Shown piece by piece: positions 38,597 to 49,583 of a stretch of DNA of 64,000 nt. Location: the NCBI RefSeq assembly GCF_012933545.1, contig NZ_JAADJU010000002.1:62001-126000 (forward strand), in the 5' to 3' direction. Within the stretch, counting starts at the first letter, position 1. Every line of letters begins with the position of its first letter. A program made the position numbers and the translations under genes. The stretch is from Rouxiella aceris (GTDB lineage Bacteria; Pseudomonadota; Gammaproteobacteria; Enterobacterales; Enterobacteriaceae). The notes under the pieces were generated by a model that saw nothing but the letters and a program-made list of their open reading frames with translations, was not told where the DNA came from and did not search any database.

Positions 38597-40063
38597 TCAG
38601 CCGCCGGCATTTTTTAATTCGCTGGGTTTCACCGTGGGATAACCGGCTCCCAATTGCGCCTGCAAGGCGGCGGCCTGCGCTTTCTGTTTCTCTTTTTCCA
38701 GCAGATAGCCCACCAGGCTGATCTGATACTTGCGAATATTTTCAACATAATTGAAAGCCTGGGTGCCGCGGGCATAGCCATAAGTGGTTTTGCTGTAGTA
38801 GCGCTTCTGATTGAGCATCGGCAGGCGCTGTTTGACGTCAACCCAGCTGTCCGGATTGCCTTTTTGCTCGACGGTCAGTTGCCGGGCATCGAGCATATGG
38901 CCGTAACCCATATTATAGGCTGCCAGCGCAAACCAGACTTTATCGTCCTCGACAATGCTGGTCGGTAGTGAATCAATCAGGTGATTAAGATAGCGCGCGC
39001 CGCCGCGAATGCTCTGCTCGGTATCCAGGCGGTTATCCACTCCCAGCCCCTGGGCGGTGGCGCGAGTCAGCATCATCATACCGCGAACGCCAGTCGCTGA
39101 GGTAGCCTCGGGATCCCAGTGTGATTCCTGATAGGAAATGGCGGCCAGCAAGCGCCAGTCGATGCCGTCGGCGAACTTCTCAAACATCGGCTGCAGGCTG
39201 GAGAGCTTGCTATCAATGGTGTTGAGGAAGGTTCGAGTATCTACAAAGTCAAAATCGCCGACGTGGCCGAGATATTTCTCTTCCAGCCTTTCCAGCGTGC
39301 CGTCTTCTGCGATTTGGTTGAAAAAATCCAGCATTGCGGCATAGAGACTGTCGTCATCATTTTGTTTATTGAAGTACCAGGTAACCGGCTCATCCTCAGT
39401 GGCATCAAAGGCCACCGCCAGACGGGGATAAACCCGTTGCAGCAGCGCCACGGTAACCGAATCCCCCATTGTATATTTGAGTTTCCCCTGGGCGACCTGT
39501 TGCATCAGTTCCGACGGCGAATAGCGGTGGGTTACGCCCCAGTTGAGATCGGGAAACTTTGTCTTGGCGCTGGCCAGAGTGTCGATATGGGCCGCACCGG
39601 CAGAGACCACCAGAGAATTTTTAATATCGGCAAAGGATTTTGGGCGCGCCGATCCTTGTCGATAAAGCACCTGCTGGGATACCGAATAATATTCCGGCCC
39701 GCTGCGAAATGACTTTAGACGCTCTGGATTGTAAATCAGCCCCGACGCCAGTACGTCGGCTTTATGGTCTTGCAGATCGTTAAACAACTGCTCCACGTCT
39801 TTTCGCGGGGTGATCACCAGCTTTACGCCAAGATAGTCGGCGAAGCGGCTGGCTAATTCATAATCAAATCCCAGATCTCCATCAGGTCCGTTAAAAAAGG
39901 TCTGTGGAGAATTGAGCATGCTGACGCGCAATTCTCCGCGAGAAAGGATATTTTGCAGTTGGTCTCCCGACCCGCGTTGCCAGGGGATACTGGGCCATAA
40001 GGCCAGCGCCAGCAACAGGGTGATAAGACCAACGATCAAGTAGGTAATTTTTATGCGCGTCAA
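38597..40063 (-). CDS. mltF: Membrane-bound lytic transglycosylase F
   Basis: A 488-residue periplasmic enzyme that cleaves peptidoglycan glycan strands. An N-terminal hydrophobic signal/anchor (about residues 8-26) leads to a solute-binding-like (SBP_bac_3) regulatory domain at residues 40-265. The SLT catalytic domain follows, with the catalytic Glu in [18 protein letters not shown]. It is divergent from purL, as in E. coli. Confidence 0.95.
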   Translation of the reverse strand: MTRIKITYLIVGLITLLLALALWPSIPWQRGSGDQLQNILSRGELRVSMLNSPQTFFNGPDGDLGFDYELASRFADYLGVKLVITPRKDVEQLFNDLQDHKADVLASGLIYNPERLKSFRSGPEYYSVSQQVLYRQGSARPKSFADIKNSLVVSAGAAHIDTLASAKTKFPDLNWGVTHRYSPSELMQQVAQGKLKYTMGDSVTVALLQRVYPRLAVAFDATEDEPVTWYFNKQNDDDSLYAAMLDFFNQIAEDGTLERLEEKYLGHVGDFDFVDTRTFLNTIDSKLSSLQPMFEKFADGIDWRLLAAISYQESHWDPEATSATGVRGMMMLTRATAQGLGVDNRLDTEQSIRGGARYLNHLIDSLPTSIVEDDKVWFALAAYNMGYGHMLDARQLTVEQKGNPDSWVDVKQRLPMLNQKRYYSKTTYGYARGTQAFNYVENIRKYQISLVGYLLEKEKQKAQAAALQAQLGAGYPTVKPSELKNAGG

Positions 40064-40229
40064 ATAGTTATCTCTCTGCGGCGCTATTATTGTAATAAGC
40101 TAAAACAGTGTAAAAAATATGGCTAAATTCCCAGTGTCGACGCATTTTGCTCAACAAAACGGCAATCTGCAACTTTATTCCTGATTGACCATGTAAACTG
40201 TGTGGGTAAAGCTATTATTAATATTCCCT

Positions 40230-40245
40230 GCGCAAACGGTTTCGT
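40230..40245 (+). promoter_or_regulatory. PurR operator of purL
   Basis: GCGCAAACGGTTTCGT differs from the PurR consensus (ACGCAAACGTTTTCGT) at only two positions. It lies 99 bases before the purL start. Purine repression of purL through PurR is established in E. coli. Confidence 0.85.
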
Positions 40246-40343
40246 CGCGCCCGAGGATTCTCTATAATAGCCCGCGTTTTCCCCCTGTTGCGCCCAATGA
40301 AGCACTACGGTCAGTTGCTTCGAAGACGAGAGAATATTTGATT

Positions 40344-43300
40344 ATGGAAATACTGCGTGGTTCGCCCGCTTTGTCGGCTTTTCGCATTAACAAACTGCTT
40401 TCCCGTTTTCAGGAAGCACAGCTTCCGGTTAACGAGCTCTATGCCGAATTCGTACACTTCGCCGATGTCAGCGCTGCGCTGACCGCGGACGAACAAACCA
40501 AGTTGCAACGCCTGCTCAAATATGGTCCTTCTCTCGCTGAACATGCTCCCGTTGGCCGCCTGATCCTGGTCACGCCACGCCCGGGCACCATTTCTCCCTG
40601 GTCTTCAAAAGCCACCGATATTGCCCATAACTGCGGGTTGTCTCAGGTTGTGCGTCTTGAGCGCGGTCTGGCGTTTTATATCCAGGCACCACAGCTGACT
40701 GAAGCACAATGGCAGTCACTGGCCGCACTGTTGCATGACCGCATGATGGAAACGGTGTTTGGCGATCTGCATGAAGCTGAAAAACTTTTTGCTCAACATC
40801 AGCCCGCGCCAGTGCAACACGTTGATCTCCTCGGTGCCGGTCGCGTCGCGCTGGAGCAGGCCAATATCAAACTGGGTCTGGCGTTGGCGCAGGATGAAAT
40901 CGATTATCTGCTTAACGCCTTTACGCAACTGGGTCGCAACCCGACTGACATTGAGCTGTATATGTTCGCGCAGGCCAACTCCGAACATTGCCGCCATAAA
41001 ATCTTTAATGCCGACTGGGTTATCGACGGCAAAGAACAGCCTAAATCGCTGTTCAAAATGATCAAAAACACCTTTGAGCAGACCCCCGATTACGTCCTTT
41101 CGGCTTATAAAGACAACGCCGCAGTGATGGAAGGTTCAAAAGTCGGCCGTTTTTATGCCAACGCTGCCAGCGGTGTCTACGATTTCCATCAGGAAGATGC
41201 GCATATCCTGATGAAGGTAGAAACCCATAACCACCCGACGGCCATTTCCCCTTGGCCGGGTGCCGCTACCGGTTCCGGTGGCGAAATCCGTGACGAAGGT
41301 GCGACCGGTCGCGGTGCCAAACCAAAAGCCGGCCTGGTCGGTTTCTCGGTGTCCAACCTGCGTATCCCCGGCTTTGAACAGCCCTGGGAGCAGGACTTTG
41401 GTAAACCTGACCGCATTGTCACCGCGCTGGAAATCATGACCGACGGCCCTCTCGGCGGCGCGGCCTTTAACAATGAGTTTGGTCGTCCGGCGCTGCTGGG
41501 GTACTTCCGTACTTATGAAGAGCAGGTCAACAGCCATAATGGCTCAGAACTGCGTGGATATCATAAGCCAATCATGCTGGCGGGGGGCATTGGTAATATT
41601 CGTGCCGACCATGTGCAAAAAGGCGAGATCACCGTTGGAGCCAAACTGATTGTACTCGGTGGCCCGGCGATGAATATCGGTCTGGGCGGCGGCGCGGCAT
41701 CTTCTATGGCCTCTGGCCAGTCTGACGCTGATTTGGACTTTGCGTCCGTACAGCGCGATAACCCGGAAATGGAACGCCGCTGTCAGGAAGTGATTGACCG
41801 CTGCTGGCAGTTGGGTGAAGACAACCCGATCCTGTTTATCCACGATGTCGGTGCCGGTGGCTTGTCCAATGCCATGCCAGAGCTGGTCAGTGATGGCAAC
41901 CGCGGCGGTCGTTTCCAACTGCGCGATATTCTTAACGACGAACCGGGCATGAGCCCGTTGGAAGTCTGGTGCAACGAATCACAAGAACGCTATGTAATGG
42001 CCGTGGCTCCGGCGCAGCTTGAGCAGTTTGCTGCCATCTGCCGCCGCGAGCGCGCCCCTTACGCCGTGATTGGTGAAGCCACCGAAGAGCTGCATCTGAC
42101 CCTGGAAGACAGCCATTTCGACAATCAGCCAATTGATATGCCGCTGGATGTGCTGCTGGGCAAAACCCCTAAAATGACCCGCGATGTGCAGACGCTGAAA
42201 GCGCTGGGCGATACGCTGGCGACAGAGCAGATATCCATTGCCGATGCGGTGCATCGCGTGTTGCATCTGCCTGCGGTCGCTGAGAAAACTTTCCTGATCA
42301 CCATTGGCGACCGCTCGGTAACCGGCATGGTCGCGCGCGATCAGATGGTTGGACCCTGGCAGATCCCGGTAGCCGACTGTGCGGTTACCACCGCCAGCCT
42401 CGACAGCTACTATGGCGAAGCCATGTCACTGGGCGAACGTGCGCCAGTGGCCTTGCTGGACTTTGCCGCCTCTGCTCGTCTGGCGGTAGGTGAAGCACTG
42501 ACCAACATTGCAGCCACTGAAATTGGCGGCCTGAAACGTGTCAAACTTTCTGCCAACTGGATGTCAGCGGCCGGTCACCCGGGTGAAGACGCCGGTCTTT
42601 ACGCGGCAGTGAAAGCCGTGGGCGAAGAGCTTTGTCCGGCGTTGGGCATTACCATTCCGGTGGGTAAAGACTCGATGTCGATGAAAACCCGCTGGCAGGA
42701 AGGCAGCGAACAGCGGGAGATGACCTCGCCACTGTCGCTGGTGATCACCGCTTTTGCCCGTGTCGAAGACGTGCGCCACACCGTGACGCCGGAGCTGTGT
42801 ACCGATAAAGGCGACAGCTCACTGCTGCTGATCGATTTGGGTGCCGGTCATAACGCACTGGGCGCTACAGCGCTGGCGCAGGTTTACCGCCATCTTGGTG
42901 AGAAACCGGCAGATGTGCGCAATGTCGAGCAACTGGCTGGCTTCTTTAATGCTATGCAGGCGCTGGTTAGCGAACAGAAACTGCTGGCTTACCATGACCG
43001 TTCAGACGGTGGCTTGCTGGTGACCCTGGCGGAAATGGCCTTTGCCGGCCACTGCGGGTTGACCGTTGATATCGCCGCTCTTGGCGAGTCAGCGCTGGCT
43101 GCCTTGTTCAACGAAGAGTTGGGCGCGGTGATCCAGGTACGTAATGAGCAGCGTGCAGAAGTGGAACAGCTGCTGGCCAGTCATGGTCTGGCGGACTGTA
43201 GCCATTATCTGGGCAGCGTCGAGTCTGGCGATCGCTTTGTGATCACCGCGGGCAACCAGCCGGTGTTCAGTGAAAGTCGCACCACCTTGCGTACCTGGTG

Positions 43301-44234
43301 GGCGGAAACCACCTGGCAGATGCAGCGCCTGCGTGATAACCCTGAGTGTGCCGATCAGGAACATCAGGCCAAAAAAGACAATAGCGATCCGGGTCTGAAC
43401 GTTAAACTGACCTTCGCCCCGGCAGAAGACATTGCTGCCCCTTATATTGCCACCAACACCCGTCCTAAAGTGGCGGTACTGCGTGAGCAGGGCGTCAACT
43501 CGCACGTTGAGATGGCGGCTGCCTTCCACCGTGCCGGTTTTGACGCGGTTGACGTGCATATGAGTGATTTGCTGGCCGGACGTCGCGATCTGCAAGAGTT
43601 CCATACGCTGGTGGCCTGCGGTGGCTTCTCTTACGGTGATGTGCTGGGGGCCGGTGAAGGCTGGGCGAAATCAGTGCTGTTTAATCAACGGGTGCGTGAT
43701 GAATTCGAAGATTTCTTCCATCGCCCGCAAACCCTGGCACTGGGCGTTTGCAACGGCTGTCAGATGATGTCCAATTTGAAAGAGCTGATCCCGGGTGCCG
43801 AGCACTGGCCACGCTTTGTGCGTAACCTGTCTGACCGCTTTGAAGCGCGTTTTAGCCTGGTTGAAGTCACCGCCAGCCCGTCTCTGCTGATGCAAGGCAT
43901 GGCGGGTTCTCGTATGCCAATCGCCGTTTCTCATGGCGAAGGCCGCGTAGAAGTGCGTGATGTGGTGCATTTGTCCCAGTTGGAGCACGCCAATCTGGTT
44001 GCGCTGCGTTTTGTGGACAACAACGGTAATGTCACCGAGAACTATCCGCTTAACCCGAACGGTTCGGCCAACGGTATTACCGCGGTTACCAACCAGTCAG
44101 GACGTGTCACCGTAATGATGCCTCACCCTGAGCGTGTTTTCCGCACCGTGAGCAACTCCTGGCATCCTGATGCCTGGGGTGAAGATAGCCCATGGATGCG
44201 CATGTTCCGCAATGCGCGTAAGCAACTTGGCTAA
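40344..44234 (+). CDS. purL: Phosphoribosylformylglycinamidine synthase
   Basis: A 1296-residue single-chain FGAM synthase for step four of purine biosynthesis. In order it has the PurS-like N-terminal domain, a linker and two AIRS-type halves ([22 protein letters not shown] around residue 290). A C-terminal glutaminase domain has the nucleophile Cys in [12 protein letters not shown] and the triad His/Glu in [10 protein letters not shown]. The frame opens at 40200, but ATG 40344 ([14 protein letters not shown]) is the family start. Confidence 0.97.
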   Translation: MEILRGSPALSAFRINKLLSRFQEAQLPVNELYAEFVHFADVSAALTADEQTKLQRLLKYGPSLAEHAPVGRLILVTPRPGTISPWSSKATDIAHNCGLSQVVRLERGLAFYIQAPQLTEAQWQSLAALLHDRMMETVFGDLHEAEKLFAQHQPAPVQHVDLLGAGRVALEQANIKLGLALAQDEIDYLLNAFTQLGRNPTDIELYMFAQANSEHCRHKIFNADWVIDGKEQPKSLFKMIKNTFEQTPDYVLSAYKDNAAVMEGSKVGRFYANAASGVYDFHQEDAHILMKVETHNHPTAISPWPGAATGSGGEIRDEGATGRGAKPKAGLVGFSVSNLRIPGFEQPWEQDFGKPDRIVTALEIMTDGPLGGAAFNNEFGRPALLGYFRTYEEQVNSHNGSELRGYHKPIMLAGGIGNIRADHVQKGEITVGAKLIVLGGPAMNIGLGGGAASSMASGQSDADLDFASVQRDNPEMERRCQEVIDRCWQLGEDNPILFIHDVGAGGLSNAMPELVSDGNRGGRFQLRDILNDEPGMSPLEVWCNESQERYVMAVAPAQLEQFAAICRRERAPYAVIGEATEELHLTLEDSHFDNQPIDMPLDVLLGKTPKMTRDVQTLKALGDTLATEQISIADAVHRVLHLPAVAEKTFLITIGDRSVTGMVARDQMVGPWQIPVADCAVTTASLDSYYGEAMSLGERAPVALLDFAASARLAVGEALTNIAATEIGGLKRVKLSANWMSAAGHPGEDAGLYAAVKAVGEELCPALGITIPVGKDSMSMKTRWQEGSEQREMTSPLSLVITAFARVEDVRHTVTPELCTDKGDSSLLLIDLGAGHNALGATALAQVYRHLGEKPADVRNVEQLAGFFNAMQALVSEQKLLAYHDRSDGGLLVTLAEMAFAGHCGLTVDIAALGESALAALFNEELGAVIQVRNEQRAEVEQLLASHGLADCSHYLGSVESGDRFVITAGNQPVFSESRTTLRTWWAETTWQMQRLRDNPECADQEHQAKKDNSDPGLNVKLTFAPAEDIAAPYIATNTRPKVAVLREQGVNSHVEMAAAFHRAGFDAVDVHMSDLLAGRRDLQEFHTLVACGGFSYGDVLGAGEGWAKSVLFNQRVRDEFEDFFHRPQTLALGVCNGCQMMSNLKELIPGAEHWPRFVRNLSDRFEARFSLVEVTASPSLLMQGMAGSRMPIAVSHGEGRVEVRDVVHLSQLEHANLVALRFVDNNGNVTENYPLNPNGSANGITAVTNQSGRVTVMMPHPERVFRTVSNSWHPDAWGEDSPWMRMFRNARKQLG

Positions 44235-44257
44235 GTGATCGGCCGGTTGTCATAATA

Positions 44258-44291
44258 AAAATCCACAGCGCTTAGGCCTGTGGATTTTTTT
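44258..44291 (+). terminator. purL terminator
   Basis: AAAATCCACAG pairs with CTGTGGATTTT across a 9-base loop and is followed by a T tract, 24 bases after the purL stop. Confidence 0.9.
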
Positions 44292-44384
44292 ATGCATCTT
44301 TTGCAACACCAGGAATACTTTTGACAGCCTTGCTTACATTTGCCCTGTTAAAGTCGCTTGATCTCACGCGCTGTGCCGTCCTAT

Positions 44385-44408
44385 CGTTATGTATCATCAT
44401 ACATAACG
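44385..44408 (+). promoter_or_regulatory. ModE-type molybdate operator
   Basis: A perfect 24-base palindrome has arms CGTTATGTA and TACATAACG around TCATCA. It ends 11 bases before the binding-protein start codon. It closely matches the E. coli modABCD operator (CGTTATAT-N6-CTACATAACG as I remember it). This is strong evidence that molybdate-bound ModE represses the genes behind it. Confidence 0.85.
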
Positions 44409-44418
44409 GTGGCATATT

Positions 44419-45360
44419 GTGTTTACACTGAATCAAAAACTGAAAAAAGCCGGTTCCGGCCTGTTGTTGTGCTCCTTATCCTTCGCGAGTCTTGCTGTTC
44501 AGGCGGCTGACAATATCAACGTCACTTACGCCGGTTCCATGGGCGTGGTCATGGATAAGTACCTGGGGCCAACCTTTGCCAAAGCGCAAAAGCTCAATTA
44601 TCAAGGGCAGGGGCAAGGGGCTTACGGTATGGCCAATCTGCTCGCTTCCAAAAAAGTGGTGGCTGATGTTTTCGTCTCTATCACCCCGGGACCCATCGAC
44701 GTGCTGAAAAAAGCCGGTCTGGTGGATACCTCGGTGCCGGTAGCCAGTACCAGTATGGTGATTGCCTACAATCCGAAAGGTAAATTTGCCCAGCAGTTTG
44801 CCGCCATAAAAGATCATCAGGCCGGGGCTAAACCCTGGTGGCAAGTGCTGCAAACACCGGGGCTGCATTTTGGCCGTACCGATGCTGCCACCGATCCGCA
44901 GGGGCAAAATATTATTTTCACCATGATGTTGGCTGAAAAATATTATCAGCAGCCCGGGTTGGCTAAAAAGGTGCTGGGTGAGGTCAACAACCCGCAACAG
45001 GTATTGGCCGAAGGCGGATTATTGACCCGTCTGGAAGCCGGTCAGGTGGATGCTGCTTCCGGTTATGAAAGCGCAACACGTTCAGCAAAACTGCCTTATA
45101 TCGCTTTGCCGGATGAAATCAACCTCAGCAATCCGGAGATGTCGGCGAAATGGTATGACACGGTCAGTTTTGCCGTCAAAGATCATAACGGTAAAGACCA
45201 AACCCTGCATACGCAACCGCTGGTGTTCTATGCAGCCGTATTGAAAAATGCGCCTAACCCGGTAGCTGCAAAACGCTTTGTTGCCTTTATGCAGAGTGCC
45301 GAAGGGCAAAAAATCTTCCAGGAAAATGGTTATGACAAGCCTAAAGGCCATGACTTTTAA
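44419..45360 (+). CDS. Periplasmic oxyanion-binding protein, probably molybdate/tungstate
   Basis: A 313-residue secreted binding protein for an ABC importer. A signal peptide (residues 1-29, cut near AVQAAD) is followed by a type II binding fold. Motifs include NVTYAGSMGVVMDKYLGP, QGQGAYGMANLLA-KKVVADVFVS and GRTDAATDPQGQN. They recall the tungstate/molybdate (WtpA) and sulfate/molybdate binder group, longer than E. coli ModA. The start is GTG 44419. The ModE palindrome at its promoter favours molybdate or tungstate. The permease gene follows; no ATPase gene is nearby. Confidence 0.82.
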   Translation: MFTLNQKLKKAGSGLLLCSLSFASLAVQAADNINVTYAGSMGVVMDKYLGPTFAKAQKLNYQGQGQGAYGMANLLASKKVVADVFVSITPGPIDVLKKAGLVDTSVPVASTSMVIAYNPKGKFAQQFAAIKDHQAGAKPWWQVLQTPGLHFGRTDAATDPQGQNIIFTMMLAEKYYQQPGLAKKVLGEVNNPQQVLAEGGLLTRLEAGQVDAASGYESATRSAKLPYIALPDEINLSNPEMSAKWYDTVSFAVKDHNGKDQTLHTQPLVFYAAVLKNAPNPVAAKRFVAFMQSAEGQKIFQENGYDKPKGHDF

Positions 45361-45392
45361 CCTGGGTTATTAAGTTGACCTTTTCCTGACTG

Positions 45393-45421
45393 TGCCGTTA
45401 TTTCGATCCGAGATAACGGCA
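45393..45421 (+). other. Inverted repeat between binding protein and permease genes
   Basis: TGCCGTTAT and ATAACGGCA face each other across an 11-base centre (TTCGATCCGAG, itself partly paired). A hairpin here would trim the message so that the binding protein is made in excess. The CGTTAT/ATAACG halves also resemble a ModE site, 23 instead of 24 bases long. Confidence 0.6.
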
Positions 45422-45444
45422 ATCTATTGCCAAGGTGACGCCGG

Positions 45445-46209
45445 ATGATCAGTCTGTGGCTGGCCATTCCGGCCCTTGCCCTGTTAGCTATTCCCTTTAT
45501 TACACTTATCTCGGTCACGCCGTGGCGCGGATTCCATCTGGCTTATGGTGACTGGCATTCCGTTACTGTCTCCCTGGGGCTAAGTGCCGTTTCTATCCCG
45601 ATCATTATCCTGCTGGGCATCCCTCTGGCGCTGTGGATGGCGCGCAGCGACAGTCGCTGGCGTTCCTGGGTAGAAGCCTTTGTGATGGTCCCCTTGCTTA
45701 CCCCGCCGTTGGCGATGGGCATCCTGCTGGTCTCGGTGTACGGGCCTTACGGCTCGCTTGGTGATGGGCTGTCGCGGCTGGGAATATCATTAACCAACAA
45801 TGCCGCTGCCTTTGTGCTGGCGCAGGTTTACGGCGCATTGCCCTATTTTGTGATGTCTGCCCGCGCTGCCTTTGAAGGCGTGCCCCATGATGTCGAAGAG
45901 GCCGGCAAAACGCTGGGGGCCTCACGCTGGCATATTCTGAGCAAACTGACCTTGCCGATTGCTTCTCGCGGGCTGGCAACCGGTCTGGCTATTGCCTGGG
46001 TCAGGGTCATTGGTGAGTTTGGCATTGTGCTGGTGTTCTGTTATTTCCCCCAGGGTATCCCGGTAAAACTGTTTATTAACCTGCAAAATGACGGGGTGGA
46101 TTCCGTCTACTCCTTATTGTGGATATTATTGATTACCACCTTACCCTTTCCATTATGGTGTTTTTCACGTATGGGCAAGCGCAAAAAAGAGTATCCAGGA
46201 GTTAGCTGA
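45445..46209 (+). CDS. ABC oxyanion permease (ModB/WtpB-like)
   Basis: A 254-residue inner-membrane permease with about six transmembrane helices. The ATPase-contact EAA loop is present as EEAGKTLGASRWHILSKLTLPIA near residue 152. Sequence and size fit the ModB/WtpB/CysT family. It is the second gene behind the ModE-type operator and must use an ATP-binding subunit encoded elsewhere, because the next gene is pagP. The stop is followed by about 250 AT-rich bases. Confidence 0.85.
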   Translation: MISLWLAIPALALLAIPFITLISVTPWRGFHLAYGDWHSVTVSLGLSAVSIPIIILLGIPLALWMARSDSRWRSWVEAFVMVPLLTPPLAMGILLVSVYGPYGSLGDGLSRLGISLTNNAAAFVLAQVYGALPYFVMSARAAFEGVPHDVEEAGKTLGASRWHILSKLTLPIASRGLATGLAIAWVRVIGEFGIVLVFCYFPQGIPVKLFINLQNDGVDSVYSLLWILLITTLPFPLWCFSRMGKRKKEYPGVS

Positions 46210-46398
46210 GCGCGATTGATCCCTTAGCGGCAATGGGAAAAATAGCGATATGGTTATGATATTTGCTTATAAAAATATTATTTTCAGGAAGGGGTGTTGT
46301 GAGATTTATCTTAAAAACATCATTTTATCTTAATGATCATTACTTATTTGTAATAACTTTCAATAAGTTAGCATAAAAGTATTTATATATTAAACTTC

Positions 46399-46415
46399 CG
46401 TTTATGATTGTTAAA
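46399..46415 (+). promoter_or_regulatory. Candidate PhoP box of pagP
   Basis: CGTTTA-TGATT-GTTAAA resembles the PhoP direct repeat (T/G)GTTTA-N5-(T/G)GTTTA and lies about 50 bases before pagP. pagP is a PhoP-regulated gene in enterobacteria. The match is imperfect, in an AT-rich region. Confidence 0.45.
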
Positions 46416-46466
46416 TAAGTAGTGGGGTATCATTCAACAGTTGAATAGTTTCCTTTTTATTTATTT

Positions 46467-47072
46467 ATGTTGATCGATAATATTATGCTTAAGTCTTTAT
46501 TGTTCTGCTTGCTTATCACCCCGGTAATTGCAGAAGCTGCAGCCCCTGTACAGACGAGTGAAAACACATCGTCTGCCACCCATTCCGGGTTTAATCGCTG
46601 GTGGAGCTCCTGGAAAAACGATGTTGCTACCACCTGGCAGTCGCCCCAACATCAGGATCTCTATTTCCCCGCCATTACCTGGCATAATCGTGCCACCTAC
46701 GATCGGGCAAAAATCGATCGTTATAACGAACGCCCATGGGGCGGTGGTTACGGTATTTCCCGTTATGATGAAAACGGTGACTGGCACGGCCTGTATTTTA
46801 TGGCTTTTAAGGATTCGTTTAATAAATGGGAACCTATCGGTGGCTATGGCTATGAAAAAATATGGCGTCCGCTGCAAGACCCGGAGTTTAAATTAGGCCT
46901 GGGTTATACTGCCGCCATTACTGCCCGGGATAACTACAACTATATACCTCTGCCACTGATCCTGCCGTTGGCCTCGGTAGGTTATGATCGCTTTACCTTT
47001 CAGGCGACCTATATTCCGGGTACCCATAATAACGGCAACGTATTTTTTGCCTGGGTAAGATTTCAATTCTGA
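46467..47072 (+). CDS. pagP: Lipid A palmitoyltransferase
   Basis: A 201-residue outer-membrane enzyme that transfers palmitate from phospholipids to lipid A, protecting against antimicrobial peptides. A signal peptide ends near IAEAAA. The 8-strand barrel follows with [16 protein letters not shown] (active-site His), [29 protein letters not shown] and a terminal Phe. The mature part is longer before the barrel than in E. coli (a Ser/Thr-rich insert). An in-frame ATG at 46485 is an alternative start. Confidence 0.94.
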   Translation: MLIDNIMLKSLLFCLLITPVIAEAAAPVQTSENTSSATHSGFNRWWSSWKNDVATTWQSPQHQDLYFPAITWHNRATYDRAKIDRYNERPWGGGYGISRYDENGDWHGLYFMAFKDSFNKWEPIGGYGYEKIWRPLQDPEFKLGLGYTAAITARDNYNYIPLPLILPLASVGYDRFTFQATYIPGTHNNGNVFFAWVRFQF

Positions 47073-47201
47073 TTCTTTTCTCTGCCACCTTTGCGCTGTG
47101 AGCGAGATCTCCCCCGATCGCAGCGCAAAGCTCTATGCTTATTCTTGTTTGTTGATTATTTGTTATATCAAAGCAGGACTTTCAATCCCAAGGAGAAGCG
47201 C

Positions 47202-48497
47202 GTGACATTATCCCCCCGCAATAAGGCCTTAACCGCTCTGGCCTGTGTATTATCCCTTGCTTTACCTGCTGCTGCGGCCACTGGCAATCTTGAACTGCAG
47301 CAGGTGTTAATCATGAGTCGCCATGGCATTCGTGCTCCGCTGGTGAATTACGGTGATGCACTGGCTGAAGCGACGCCACATACCTGGCCGGTATGGCAGA
47401 CCCCGGGGGGATTGCTGACCCCGAAAGGCGGACAGGTTGAAGAGCAGGTAGGGCACTATTTCCGTACCTGGCTCAGTGACAACAAACTGTTGCCGGTGAA
47501 AGGCTGCCCTGAGAAGGGGCAGCTATTTACCTATGCCAACAGCCTGCCGCGCACTATTGATACCGCAAAACATTTTGTCAGCGGTGCCTTTCCCGGCTGT
47601 GATGTGCCAGTGGTCAATCGGGTTGCCGTCGGCACTATGGACCCGGTATTTAATCCGATTATTACTGCTGAAATCAGCGATAAATTTAAAGCAGATGCTC
47701 TTGCCTCCATTGCGCAACACGCCGGGCAGGGTGGTATTGACGGCTTAAACCAGCGGTTAAAACCCAATTATGCGCTGCTTGAACAGGTGCTGGATTACCG
47801 CAATGGCAAAGCCTGTAAACAAGATAAAGCCTGCGACCTGGCAGCACAGCCTTCTGCCGTGGTATTGACCCAGGGCAAAGAGCCGGGGATCACCGGCCCT
47901 CTGCGGCTGGCAACCGGTGCCAGCGATGCCTTTATGCTGCAATACTATGAGGGTTTTGCTCCCAGGCAGATTGCCTGGGGAAAAGTCACCAGCGCGGAGC
48001 AATGGCGCAAGCTGGAGGATTTGAAAAATCTCTACCATGAAACGCTGTTTGGGTCACCGGCTATTGCCGCCAATGCCGCTGCGCCTCTGTTGACCTTTAT
48101 TGCCGGTGCCCTGGATAAATCCCAGGCAAAAACTGCCGATCAACAGGCGGCGGCGCAAGCGCGGGTTACGCTGTTGGTTGGACATGATTCCAATATTGCT
48201 TCTTTGCTGGCGGCATTAAAGAGCAAGGATTACAGCTTGCCGGGGCAGTATGAGCGTACGCCGATCAGCGGGGCGGTAGTATTTCAGCGCTGGTACGATA
48301 AAAAAGCGGCTAAAAACCTGATGAAAATTGAGTATATTTACCCTACTGCGAAACAAATACGTAACAACGGCCCCTATGGCGCAAAAAATAGTCTGCATCA
48401 TGTGGTATTAGAAATCGCCGGTTGCCCGGTTGATAAGCAAGGCTTTTGTGATGAAGATGCCTTTAACGCGGCACTAAAAAAGGATCTTAAAAGCTAG
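47202..48497 (+). CDS. agp: Periplasmic glucose-1-phosphatase
   Basis: A 431-residue histidine acid phosphatase, Agp branch. A signal peptide ends at about residue 26 (PAAAA). The catalytic N-terminal motif is RHGIRAPL (nucleophile His), and the C-terminal HD motif lies in LLVGHDSNIASLL. Agp hydrolyses glucose 1-phosphate and some phytate. The open frame reaches 47091, but GTG 47202 behind AAGGAGAAG starts the signal peptide. It is slightly longer than E. coli Agp (413). Phytase activity cannot be excluded. Confidence 0.88.
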   Translation: MTLSPRNKALTALACVLSLALPAAAATGNLELQQVLIMSRHGIRAPLVNYGDALAEATPHTWPVWQTPGGLLTPKGGQVEEQVGHYFRTWLSDNKLLPVKGCPEKGQLFTYANSLPRTIDTAKHFVSGAFPGCDVPVVNRVAVGTMDPVFNPIITAEISDKFKADALASIAQHAGQGGIDGLNQRLKPNYALLEQVLDYRNGKACKQDKACDLAAQPSAVVLTQGKEPGITGPLRLATGASDAFMLQYYEGFAPRQIAWGKVTSAEQWRKLEDLKNLYHETLFGSPAIAANAAAPLLTFIAGALDKSQAKTADQQAAAQARVTLLVGHDSNIASLLAALKSKDYSLPGQYERTPISGAVVFQRWYDKKAAKNLMKIEYIYPTAKQIRNNGPYGAKNSLHHVVLEIAGCPVDKQGFCDEDAFNAALKKDLKS

Positions 48498-48630
48498 GCA
48501 ATACTTCGCGGGTACAGTAGATCGCATTTTATTACATTTTAGTAACATATTTTTCACCAATTCGATCTACAATACTGACTGGAAATGCCCCGGAAGTAAG
48601 AAATCTCTCTCTGTCAGATGAGTTTGTTCT

Positions 48631-48658
48631 GCCCGCCTTTATGGCGGGCATTTTTTTA
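48631..48658 (+). terminator. agp terminator
   Basis: GCCCGCC and GGCGGGC form a 7-bp stem with a 5-6 base loop followed by seven T. It may also serve the convergent AraC-family gene. Confidence 0.9.
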
Positions 48659-48683
48659 TCTGGCACCATCACCCGGTTAGTAT

Positions 48684-49583
48684 TTATGCCTTCAGCTGGT
48701 TTTGTAACTTGCTGATATCACGACGCGGCGGCGCACCAAATAAGCGGGCATATTCCCGGCTAAACTGTGATGCGCTGGCATAGCCCACGCGAAAAGCTAC
48801 GTTCTCCGCTGACATCTCTCCTGATAACAATAAATTGCGGGCTTCCAGCAAGCGGATCTTTTTCTGAAATTGCACGGGGGTCATGGACGTTAGCGCCCGG
48901 AATTGACGATGAAAAGCGGTGGCACTTAATCCTGCCGCATTTGCCAGATCGTCGATACGCAGAGTTTGATCAAAATGATCGCGGATGGTATGCACCGCTG
49001 CAATCAGCCGATGATTGCGTTCCCCGCCCAACACCCTTTGTGCCAGCATTGCCCCCTGTGGTCCGGCCAGCAGCCAATAACAGAGTTCACGCATCACTCC
49101 CGGATAAAGCACGGTAATGGCGGCAGGTGAGGAGAGCAGTTTCAGGGCGCGCATAACGCACTCAATCAACGCTGGCGTCAGGGAAAGTACCAGCGCGGCG
49201 TTCACTGTACTGGCCGGTGGCGCAGGCGGGGTGGGCATACTGTGGTACACCTCGCTCATGATCGCCAGATCAAGAGTGATCACCGCACACAGATAAGGCG
49301 CTTCTGCGCTGGCGTCGATAATTTGGCTGCTGCCGGGCATTTCAACGCTGACCAGCATCGCTTCACCAGCGCGATAGGTCAGACGTTCATCACCAAAACT
49401 GGTCCATTTGCTGCCCTGCGCCACGATGCATAGCGCGGGTTTATGCACCAGATGGCTGGGATGGCGGTGGGGCTGTGAGCGTAGCAGGATCAGACCGTCG
49501 ATCTCGCTAAAGCAGGGACTTTGCCCGCCTCGCTGATCAATGACCTCCTCGATAGCTTCGCACAATGGAGTTAATTCACGCAT
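48684..49583 (-). CDS. AraC-family regulator
   Basis: A 299-residue transcription regulator. The N-terminal half is the AraC_N cupin-like domain (CFSEIDGLILLRSQPHRHP, GEAMLVSVEMPG). The C-terminal 100 residues hold two helix-turn-helix units (IDDLANAAGLSATAFHRQFRALT, AENVAFRVGYASASQFSREYARLFG). The open frame begins at 49661, but ATG 49583 behind GGAAAA starts the domain. It is divergent from the dehydrogenase gene, which it probably controls. The inducer is unknown. Confidence 0.88.
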   Translation of the reverse strand: MRELTPLCEAIEEVIDQRGGQSPCFSEIDGLILLRSQPHRHPSHLVHKPALCIVAQGSKWTSFGDERLTYRAGEAMLVSVEMPGSSQIIDASAEAPYLCAVITLDLAIMSEVYHSMPTPPAPPASTVNAALVLSLTPALIECVMRALKLLSSPAAITVLYPGVMRELCYWLLAGPQGAMLAQRVLGGERNHRLIAAVHTIRDHFDQTLRIDDLANAAGLSATAFHRQFRALTSMTPVQFQKKIRLLEARNLLLSGEMSAENVAFRVGYASASQFSREYARLFGAPPRRDISKLQNQLKA

